Of a DNA stretch of 6,379 nucleotides, positions 1-6,379 are shown piece by piece. Location: contig NZ_FTNA01000051.1 of NCBI RefSeq assembly GCF_900156205.1, forward strand, positions 1-6,379, in the 5' to 3' direction. The position numbers were made by a program, and so were the translations under genes. A model generated the notes under the pieces. The model saw only the letters and a list, made by a program, of their open reading frames with translations, was not told the origin of the DNA and made no database searches. The stretch is from Leptospira interrogans (GTDB lineage: Bacteria > Spirochaetota > Leptospiria > Leptospirales > Leptospiraceae). How positions within the stretch are numbered: position 1 is the first letter of the stretch; each line of letters opens with the position of its first letter.

Positions 1-833
1 CACCGAACTTAGCACCTTGGAATGAGAGAATAGCGACACACAAAGAGAATCTGCATGAGTTGAATGTGGAGTTAAAAACTGGATTGCAGAAAGAAGGAAT
101 GTCTGACAAGGAAAGAAAATCGTTCCAAAAAGATATGGAAAAGAAGATAGCGTCTGAAAGTAACAAAATGTATGCAGTGGAGACAGAAAGACGAAATCGG
201 ATGGAAGAATTTGAGAAGTCTTCTAATTTAATCTTTGGCAAGAACAGTAAGGGCGAATACAATGTGTCATCGAGTGAGATAGCGAAGCAGACGAAGGCGG
301 CGATTTGTAGAGCTGATACAAATTACTATCAAAACCGTGCGAATGCAAGGATGGAAGCAAGTTTTGGTGAATATTTTATGAACAAGATAGAAATGGGAGA
401 TATTCGTCCAGGCACGGATCAGAAAAACGGACTTGTTTGGGACAAGGGTCATTTGAAAGGATTTGAAAATACATATCCACCGAAAGACGATATTCCAACG
501 GCAACTTTTGATGCTTCCAATGCTTATACAGGAGAACCATTGAGCCATGACTATATTCAGCAGGTAACGGCGAATATGAAACCGGGTCAGATTGTTCAAG
601 TTTGGACAGATACGGATGGTTATGGCAACCCGGATCGAGTGAATGTGAAACCGGGACCGAATCACTATTATGGATTTGGAATGAATCAGGCGGGCCAGTT
701 GATCTACTTGAACCATACAAAACAGCCTGTTCAGTATTACGATGCAAATGGTGAAATTAGAACGCTTGAATTTAAAAAACCAATTCCGAAAGAAGCTTGG
801 CCGTATTTGCGCGTGTTTAGAATTTACAAATAA
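1..833 (+). CDS. C-terminal end of a large polymorphic-toxin-like protein (5' end outside window)
   Basis: The reading frame is open from base 3 to the TAA at 831-833 (276 visible codons). The TTG at 60 has no Shine-Dalgarno sequence and the frame stays open upstream of it, so I read this as the tail of a longer gene and not as a gene starting at 60. Numbered from that TTG, residues 1-55 are charged and probably helical or coiled. Residues 70-257 form a globular domain rich in Tyr, Trp, Gly and Pro, typical of secreted toxin tips. A single Cys (C83, in AAICRADTNYY), a KPGQIVQVW strand (174-182) and His residues at 202 (GPNHYYGFG) and 219 (YLNH) loosely recall the Cys...His order of papain-like/NlpC-P60/CHAP hydrolases; this is only a suggestion. 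A lipoprotein gene follows after 13 bases, fitting a toxin-immunity pair. No family was recognised with certainty. The coding call is strong and the toxin role is inferred. Confidence 0.75.
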   Translation, partial: PNLAPWNERIATHKENLHELNVELKTGLQKEGMSDKERKSFQKDMEKKIASESNKMYAVETERRNRMEEFEKSSNLIFGKNSKGEYNVSSSEIAKQTKAAICRADTNYYQNRANARMEASFGEYFMNKIEMGDIRPGTDQKNGLVWDKGHLKGFENTYPPKDDIPTATFDASNAYTGEPLSHDYIQQVTANMKPGQIVQVWTDTDGYGNPDRVNVKPGPNHYYGFGMNQAGQLIYLNHTKQPVQYYDANGEIRTLEFKKPIPKEAWPYLRVFRIYK

Positions 834-846
834 CGAGGAAAAGAAA

Positions 847-1461
847 ATGAAAAAAGAATTCAGAAGTATATTCGTAGTAATTTTGATTTTTGTATTTGCA
901 TTGACCGGATGCAAAAAGACTTCGGAAGAGTTGGCAAAGGAAGAGGATATTAAAAAAAGGAAGCTTGTATCTTCGTCAGTTAATTCAGTTTACCGAACTT
1001 TTGTGAATAATTTAGTTTTTCTGTTTGGTGAAGATGCTCAGGTTTTAAAAAAGAAACCAGCATGTTTTGATTTTAGACCCAAAGAAGGAAAGGCATCGGT
1101 AAAGTTTTACCAACATCCAGAAATTTACAATTTGGAAGTGAAGACAAAGAATGAGTTAGAATACGTGCTGACTTACAAAGGTAAGCAAGCGGATTTAAAA
1201 TTAACTTTGAAAGGAGAATTGCCAAAAGAAAATTCTAGTGTTTCTGAAGTTTTAAGTGCGGAGATGAATATTGCTATTCCCGGTGTTGAATTACGTTCAG
1301 GTTTTGTAAATGAAGTGGATTTGGTATATGAATATTTAGGAGATCGGAGTAAAGATTCACTTCATGCCCGCTTTTCCACTACCGAAGAATGTGAGGAAGA
1401 TATTACTCGTAACGAAGAAATCGGCAAACAAAAGTCTACTTGCGAAGGTCCTGGTTGTTAG
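847..1461 (+). CDS. Lipoprotein, candidate immunity protein for the upstream toxin tip
   Basis: This 204-residue lipoprotein starts at ATG 847, preceded by a good GAGG ribosome site (835-838) eight bases upstream. An in-frame upstream start near 742 lies inside the preceding gene and has no such site. Residues 1-21 are a lipoprotein signal peptide: KK at 2-3, a long hydrophobic core, and lipobox FALTGC with Cys22 as the lipidated residue. The mature protein is Lys/Glu-rich and has four Cys (73, 182, 199, 204), the last being the C-terminal residue (GPGC), so two periplasmic disulfides are possible. The gap from the upstream stop is only 13 bases, so the two genes are probably cotranscribed. 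A membrane-anchored immunity protein would suit a toxin acting in the periplasm, for example on the cell wall. I do not recognise the family, and immunity is inferred from position and signal peptide only. It could instead be an unrelated surface lipoprotein. Confidence 0.85.
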   Translation: MKKEFRSIFVVILIFVFALTGCKKTSEELAKEEDIKKRKLVSSSVNSVYRTFVNNLVFLFGEDAQVLKKKPACFDFRPKEGKASVKFYQHPEIYNLEVKTKNELEYVLTYKGKQADLKLTLKGELPKENSSVSEVLSAEMNIAIPGVELRSGFVNEVDLVYEYLGDRSKDSLHARFSTTEECEEDITRNEEIGKQKSTCEGPGC

Positions 1462-1570
1462 TAACGCAGTGCAGAACCCACACGTAATGTAGAAAGCGGA
1501 GTCCGGAAATCCGTAGTGCAGCTTGAAAAAGTCAAATGATAAAATGATTTTGTATTTGATTTCATATTGA

Positions 1571-1610
1571 AAATAAAAAATCACCAGTATCTTGAAGTTA
1601 ACCGGTGATT
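1571..1610 (-). terminator. Probable intrinsic terminator of the transposase gene
   Basis: On the minus strand, 16 bases past the transposase stop, a short stem (GGTGA at 1604-1608 with TCACC at 1581-1585, extended by TT/AA pairs) is followed by a T-rich run read from 1580 down to 1571. There is no T run on the plus-strand side, so it would act in the minus direction only. The stem is short and the loop is 18 bases, so strength is doubtful. Confidence 0.45.
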
Positions 1611-1625
1611 GAATCTGAAAGCCTA

Positions 1626-2978
<1,353 letters not shown>

Positions 2979-3065
2979 AAAAATAATATGATATACTAAT
3001 TTTAAAAATGAAACCTTCGTTTATACCGGGACTTGTTTTACTATAATAAAAATCGTGCACCGTAG

Positions 3066-3094
3066 GTTCTAATAATATATTAATAATATATAAT
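3066..3094 (+). promoter_or_regulatory. Possible promoter for the 248-residue protein gene
   Basis: A consensus TATAAT at 3089-3094 sits 23 bases before the ATG at 3118, inside a strongly AT-rich tract (3071-3099) made of repeated ATAATAT units. The corresponding -35 position (about 3066-3071) is poor. The -10 box is exact, but such a box is easy to find by chance in sequence this AT-rich. Confidence 0.3.
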
Positions 3095-3117
3095 ATACAA
3101 AAGAGGATTTAAATTAG

Positions 3118-3864
3118 ATGGGATTTGTAAACGAGGGATTGGAAACAGAGCTTGAATTTTTGTCTTTGTATAAGAAGAGGCTGAAGGGTCCTGAATTAGA
3201 GGAATATGAATTCAAAGAAATCCTGGAAGACATTCTTCGTAATGAGTTGGAAGAATTAACAGAAGAACTTGTTCGAGCTAGTGTTCGTTACAATGGCATT
3301 TCCAAATATGTCGACTTAGTGCGTAGTTATTTTAATGGTGAAACAAAAACGTTATTGGAAACGTTTACCATAGCAGACGCACCAGTATTGTATTTTTTGA
3401 TTAGTAATTTGAAATGGTCTCTTGATGAATTTCCGGATGTATCTTTGTTGATCTCGACGTTAAAATATCATGTAAGAACTCAAGTATCAGTTGAAGACAA
3501 GAATCTCCGTAAAGAATACATTCGTTTGTATCGGTTGAGCATCTACCATGCGTTGAATATTTTGGTTGATCTTGGCGATGCTTTGGACTTAGAAACAACT
3601 TTGGAAAAAGATGAAGAGTTAGAGAAGCTGATGATATTTTGGAACTATGAAATATTAGATCAGTTCTCTAAAATATATGAAACCCGCAAGGAGAGTCCGT
3701 ATTACAAAAAGTTAGGTTGGTTTAAAAGATGGGCTATCTGCGGGTATTTATCGGACACAAAAGAAGCGTTGTATGTATATCAGTCTAAGAAAATGGAGTT
3801 AGAAGGGAAATCCTCAAAAGTAAAACGAATCAATACTTACAAAAAGAGGAACCGTAAAAAGTAA
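3118..3864 (+). CDS. Hypothetical helical cytoplasmic protein, 248 residues
   Basis: The ATG at 3118 directly follows an in-frame TAG (3115-3117) and has an AGAGG ribosome site at 3102-3106, 11 bases upstream, so the start is well fixed. The product has no signal peptide or transmembrane segment. Residues 1-50 are strongly acidic and helical (ELEEYEFKEILEDILRNELEELTEELV), the middle is Leu-rich and helical, and the last 25 residues are strongly basic (ending KKRNRKK), giving a charge gradient that could suit nucleic-acid contact. I recognise no family and no catalytic motif. The next gene begins 134 bases downstream on the same strand with its own leader, so cotranscription is possible but not evident. 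It stands between an IS and a nuclease gene, a typical place for accessory cargo. Coding status is supported by length, start context and residue use; function is unknown. Confidence 0.75.
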   Translation: MGFVNEGLETELEFLSLYKKRLKGPELEEYEFKEILEDILRNELEELTEELVRASVRYNGISKYVDLVRSYFNGETKTLLETFTIADAPVLYFLISNLKWSLDEFPDVSLLISTLKYHVRTQVSVEDKNLRKEYIRLYRLSIYHALNILVDLGDALDLETTLEKDEELEKLMIFWNYEILDQFSKIYETRKESPYYKKLGWFKRWAICGYLSDTKEALYVYQSKKMELEGKSSKVKRINTYKKRNRKK

Positions 3865-3998
3865 GAGGTTGAAAGTTTAATATTTTCTAAAAGCTGAGTA
3901 GCTCCACTGAATCGCTTCGAATCGAACAAATAATTGTCTAAGATTTAAAAATCATCCGATGATATAAGAACATCCTATTTTAAAAAGGTAAGACTATC

Positions 3999-4976
3999 TT
4001 GAAACGCGAAGATACAAATTCTTTAGCACAAGAAATCGCTTCAATATTTGAATCCATTAGGGAAAATACATATAAAGGCGGGAATCGATTTTTATTAACA
4101 GGACATTTAGAAATCGGCGCCTTATTAAATCGTGAATTTAATTCCTATATACTAAATGAGAAAAGTAAGCAGAGAATGAAAACTCTGACTGAGAAAATAG
4201 ATAAAGTAGTAAAAATAAATTTTTCAAAAAGAACACTTTATCACGCTCTTAAATTTTACCAAGCCTATCATGGAAAGAAGTTAGATTTTCGTTTGAGCTG
4301 GAGTCATTATAGAATTTTATCAGCAATTTCGAATGTAGAGACAAGAAAAAAACTAGAAAAAGAAGCGGGCGACAAGGGTTGGAGTAGAGATCTTTTAGAA
4401 CGATATGCTCGTGAGAGCGGTTATTACGGTGGCTCAAAGTCTTTAAAGTGGAATCGTCCTAATGGAGAGAATTATCATTATAAAATTGTAAAGAATGAGA
4501 TCAGTTCACAAAAAAAACTTTGGATCGATTTAGGTTTTCGTTGTTATCGTGAATTGGATGCTAAAAGTTTTAAGGAAGGTGAAATTGTTCAACTCACTTT
4601 TACAAAGAAGACTTGGAGGATTCAAAAGGTAAGCTTGGATTCTTTTCTTTATCATTATCTTGGAATATTAGAAAGGGTTGTAGACGGAGATACCCTTGTA
4701 GCTCAAATAGATTTGGGTTTTGGTTTAACAGCCAGACAAAAGATTCGTTTGCTTGGAATCAATGCTCCGGAACTAAATGCACCTGGCGGGCAAGAGTCTT
4801 TTGAATCTTTAAAAAAGAAATTAAAACCTGGTACAAATCTTTTAATTAGAACACATACACAAGATAAATATGGTCGTTATTTGGGAGATGTGTTGTATTT
4901 ATCAAAAAAATCCAGCTATGAAACTTTACGCGAAAAAGGAATTCATTTGAATGAAGAACTTTTAGTTGAATATTAA
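3999..4976 (+). CDS. DUF1016/YhcG-type N-terminal domain fused to an SNase (thermonuclease) domain
   Basis: The start is TTG at 3999. It is the first start after an in-frame TAA (3981-3983), has AAAGG at 3984-3988 ten bases upstream, and is far better than the next Met (M60). Residues 15-140 match the DUF1016 N-terminal pattern: an HLEIGALLNREF helix (36-47), SKRTLYHALKFYQAY (76-90), the hallmark LSWSHYRIL (99-107), then GWSRDLLERYA (127-137). Residues 220-310 are an SNase domain, which hydrolyses DNA or RNA phosphodiesters with Ca2+: VVDGDT (D231, like nuclease D21), KIRLLGINAPE (R250 like R35, E258 like E43) and DKYGRYLGDV (R293 like R87). The position of the Ca ligand D40 is Asn255. There is no signal peptide, so it is probably cytoplasmic, unlike secreted thermonucleases. 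YhcG-type proteins normally carry a PD-(D/E)XK nuclease C-terminally; here SNase takes its place. A role in defence or DNA processing is plausible but inferred. Confidence 0.85.
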   Translation: MKREDTNSLAQEIASIFESIRENTYKGGNRFLLTGHLEIGALLNREFNSYILNEKSKQRMKTLTEKIDKVVKINFSKRTLYHALKFYQAYHGKKLDFRLSWSHYRILSAISNVETRKKLEKEAGDKGWSRDLLERYARESGYYGGSKSLKWNRPNGENYHYKIVKNEISSQKKLWIDLGFRCYRELDAKSFKEGEIVQLTFTKKTWRIQKVSLDSFLYHYLGILERVVDGDTLVAQIDLGFGLTARQKIRLLGINAPELNAPGGQESFESLKKKLKPGTNLLIRTHTQDKYGRYLGDVLYLSKKSSYETLREKGIHLNEELLVEY

Positions 4977-5177
4977 CTTTAGAATTTTAGTAAAAAAGAT
5001 ATAAGATTTTAGATGTTTTTTGTTTAATAAAAGAGAAGAAAAAACATGAGAATATTGACTTTTGTCTGTATCATTCTAAACTGAGTATCATAAGAATAGA
5101 AATTATCTATGTTAGTTGAAAAACCTTTATCATTGTTATCGGGTGAATTTAACAACCAGACATTGACAAAGTTTTTC

Positions 5178-5210
5178 AAAGTGCGAACCGACGGTTCGCA
5201 CTTTCTTTTT
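5178..5210 (+). terminator. Strong intrinsic terminator
   Basis: A perfect 12-base-pair stem (5178-5189, AAAGTGCGAACC, with 5193-5204) closes a three-base loop (GAC) and is followed by a T run (5206-5210) on the plus strand. It would end transcripts arriving from the left, such as that of the SNase gene 200 bases upstream, or of a gene since lost from this spot. Its position just before the toxin tip would shield the tip from upstream transcription. Confidence 0.85.
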
Positions 5211-5258
5211 AAGGAGAAATATAGACTTACAACAGCGAAAGCGATCGAAGTGAAAATA

Positions 5259-5328
5259 CTGCAATGCAACATGTGTCTTTCTATGATTGTTTTTGAATAT
5301 ACAGAAAAGTTAAAATGTTGCGTTGCAG
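5259..5328. repeat. 14-bp imperfect inverted repeat
   Basis: The arms CTGCAATGCAACAT (5259-5272) and ATGTTGCGTTGCAG (5315-5328) match at 13 of 14 positions as inverted repeats. The single mismatch (5265/5322) would be a G-U pair in plus-strand RNA. The intervening 42 bases are AT-rich and contain weak further complementarity (CTTTCTAT near 5277-5284 with ATACAGAAAAG near 5299-5309). No T run follows, so it is not a normal terminator. It may be a recombination or small mobile-element remnant, or a structured RNA. Confidence 0.6.
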
Positions 5329-6379
5329 ATTGGAGCGTAGAGCGCGGTTTCTCGAAGCGAGAGCGTAGAGAAATTCGCCCTAACTCCTCGTCCCTAACCC
5401 CTAATCAATTAGCTCCTAACGTCTCTAAAATCCTTGCAACTGGTAACTATTCCCTAACCCCACAAAGCGAATGGGTGAAAGTAGAAGATCTACGTTTAAG
5501 AGACCAGGTATTAAGATCGGATGGAAGTTGGGGAACTGTAACAGGAATCTACTATTACAACACAGAACCTACGAAAGTTTACAACTTAGAAGTAGAGGAC
5601 AATCATACCTACATTGTGGGTGGGGATGTATTAGGAATTGGTTACGTAGTTCACAACTACATAGTAGATCAGAAAGATAAGTTTTTATCGGGCGCCGAAG
5701 TAGAGAAAGCTTACAAAGACCACAAAAAGATGGGTGAGAAAGCAGAAATCAAATGGGGCGACAAAACTTACAAGAAGGTAAACGGAGAAGGTGAAGGAGT
5801 CGCTGTATTTGTAAGAGACTACGACGAGAAAGGAACGAAAGAATATATCCGGATTACAAAAGACGGTTTGATAGAACAAAAGATCAAGTGGAAAGGCCAG
5901 TTAGGCGAGTTTATGGCGAACACTTTGAGCGGAGAAAAAACAAAATACTTTAATACGAGAGGAGAAGAAGTATTTTTACAACCAGATAAGTTGGTGCGAG
6001 ACGGAGGAAGTAAGAAATTACCATTTGATCCGGTAGATACGAAGTTAGCGAACAATATAGTTGATAAAGTAAAAAATGATTACGAACAAAGTCTTAGAAC
6101 CGAATATGCAAACGACAAAAAATCAAAACTGACACCAGCTCAAATAGACGTAAAGGTGAAAGCAGAGATGGCGGTTTACAACCGAATTGCAGACCGAACA
6201 TTTAAAAACAGTTATACGGATGAGAACGGCAATGCGATTAAACATGGAAGTGATAAGTTTTTAGAGACCTTAGCAGAACCTGAATTTAACGGACAGAACA
6301 GTACGAAGAAACCGGATGGAATGGAAATTCCAGTGAAGGTAGTAATTGAATATATGCGATCCAAATATCCGGATGGAAA
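5271..6379 (+). CDS. Orphan toxin cassette: 5'-truncated pretoxin Hint domain plus unknown C-terminal toxin domain (3' end outside window)
   Basis: The supported coding part runs from about 5463 (PQSEWVKVEDL) to the right edge without a stop. Bases 5469-5657 encode the second half of a pretoxin Hint domain: EWVKVEDLRLRDQVL, DGSWGTVTGI, VYNLEVEDNHTYIVGG and the terminal VVHN, where such domains cleave after Asn. The first half, with the catalytic Cys (usually CFxxGT) and the TxxH block, is absent, so self-cleavage should not occur. From 5658 at least 240 residues of charged, Lys/Glu-rich sequence follow (IRITKDGLIEQKIKWKGQLG; LTPAQIDVKVKAEMAVYNRIADRTF), which I cannot assign to a toxin family. 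The start is uncertain: the frame has ATGs at 5109, 5271 and 5283, none with a ribosome site; 5271 is given as the first beyond the terminator. It may be a silent cassette or pseudogene. Its immunity gene, if present, lies to the right. Confidence 0.65.
   Translation, partial: MCLSMIVFEYTEKLKCCVADWSVERGFSKRERREIRPNSSSLTPNQLAPNVSKILATGNYSLTPQSEWVKVEDLRLRDQVLRSDGSWGTVTGIYYYNTEPTKVYNLEVEDNHTYIVGGDVLGIGYVVHNYIVDQKDKFLSGAEVEKAYKDHKKMGEKAEIKWGDKTYKKVNGEGEGVAVFVRDYDEKGTKEYIRITKDGLIEQKIKWKGQLGEFMANTLSGEKTKYFNTRGEEVFLQPDKLVRDGGSKKLPFDPVDTKLANNIVDKVKNDYEQSLRTEYANDKKSKLTPAQIDVKVKAEMAVYNRIADRTFKNSYTDENGNAIKHGSDKFLETLAEPEFNGQNSTKKPDGMEIPVKVVIEYMRSKYPDG
5333..5461 (+). repeat. Cluster of short direct repeats before the Hint remnant
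   Basis: GAGCGTAGAG occurs at 5333-5342 and 5361-5370, separated by a small TCTCG/CGAGA palindrome (5350-5362). TCCCTAACCCC occurs at 5391-5401 and 5451-5461, exactly 60 bases apart. CCCTAAC also occurs at 5378-5384, and a one-base variant TCCTAAC lies at 5414-5420. The cluster ends where recognisable Hint coding sequence begins, suggesting it marks a recombination junction. Confidence 0.5.

Larger units (their letters stand above)
4977..5462. other. Gene-free stretch with terminator, inverted repeat and short repeats
   Basis: About 490 bases without a convincing gene. The first 130 bases are AT-rich with no clear signal. An intrinsic terminator (5178-5210) and a long inverted repeat (5259-5328) follow, then a GC-richer, repeat-bearing segment (5333-5461) leading into the Hint remnant. 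A TTGTTT (5287-5292) and TAAAAT (5311-5316) pair, 18 bases apart, could be a promoter, but it lies inside the loop of the inverted repeat and no start codon with a ribosome site follows. The frame of the downstream toxin tip happens to be open back to 5100, but the residues it encodes here look arbitrary and it runs through the terminator hairpin, so I do not count it as coding. Confidence 0.6.

Noticed and set aside
60..62. TTG at 60 as the start of the first gene
   Set aside because: The frame is open upstream to base 3 and no ribosome site precedes it, so the gene most likely begins outside the window.
267..914. Minus-strand open frame of 215 codons, and a shorter one at 376-747
   Set aside because: Both lie opposite the toxin tip, have residue use unlike a folded protein, and the longer one crosses into the lipoprotein signal region; they are shadows.
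5024..5272. Minus-strand open frame of 82 codons
   Set aside because: It runs through the perfect terminator hairpin, has no ribosome site and is Phe/Ser/Tyr-rich as expected of AT-rich noncoding sequence.
5109..5460. Upstream extension of the orphan toxin frame from ATG 5109
   Set aside because: No ribosome site, it translates through a strong terminator and repeats, and the peptide resembles no Hint or pretoxin sequence.
5259..5461. Integron attC site made from the inverted repeat or the CCCTAAC copies
   Set aside because: The arms do not fit the RYYYAAC / GTTRRRY core pattern and no integrase gene is present.

Overview
The window looks like an accessory, horizontally shaped region of a spirochaete chromosome, most likely Leptospira. 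This rests on the low GC content, the lipoprotein with an LTGC lipobox, the style of the Hint/toxin proteins and the spaced, short-operon layout. The genus call is an inference from gene families and cannot be proven from this sequence alone.

Layout, left to right. (1) Bases 1-833 hold the C-terminal end of a larger protein that enters from the left. It reads as the toxin tip of a polymorphic-toxin-like protein. Fourteen bases later comes a 204-residue lipoprotein (847-1461), placed where an immunity protein would be. (2) A transposase of the DDE/rve integrase fold lies on the minus strand (1626-2978), with a probable minus-strand terminator just beyond its stop. (3) Two plus-strand accessory genes follow: an unrecognised helical 248-residue protein (3118-3864) and a 325-residue protein (3999-4976) that joins a DUF1016/YhcG-type N-terminal domain to a staphylococcal-nuclease (SNase) domain. 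(4) A 490-base stretch has no convincing gene. It carries a near-perfect intrinsic terminator (5178-5210), a long inverted repeat (5259-5328) and short repeats rich in CCCTAAC. (5) From about 5463 to the right edge runs the second half of a pretoxin Hint domain ending in VHN, followed by at least 240 residues of an unrecognised toxin-like domain. The first half of the Hint domain is missing.

How the parts may work together. The left block looks like the active end of a toxin gene with its immunity gene. The right block looks like a displaced 'orphan' tip that kept only enough Hint sequence to recombine into a full-length gene, as known for rhs and cdiA orphan cassettes. The IS and the nuclease gene sit between the two tips. 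The immunity partner of the second tip, if any, lies beyond the right edge. The strongest leads are the orphan Hint-toxin cassette, the unassigned toxin domain with a lipoprotein partner, and the DUF1016_N-SNase fusion.
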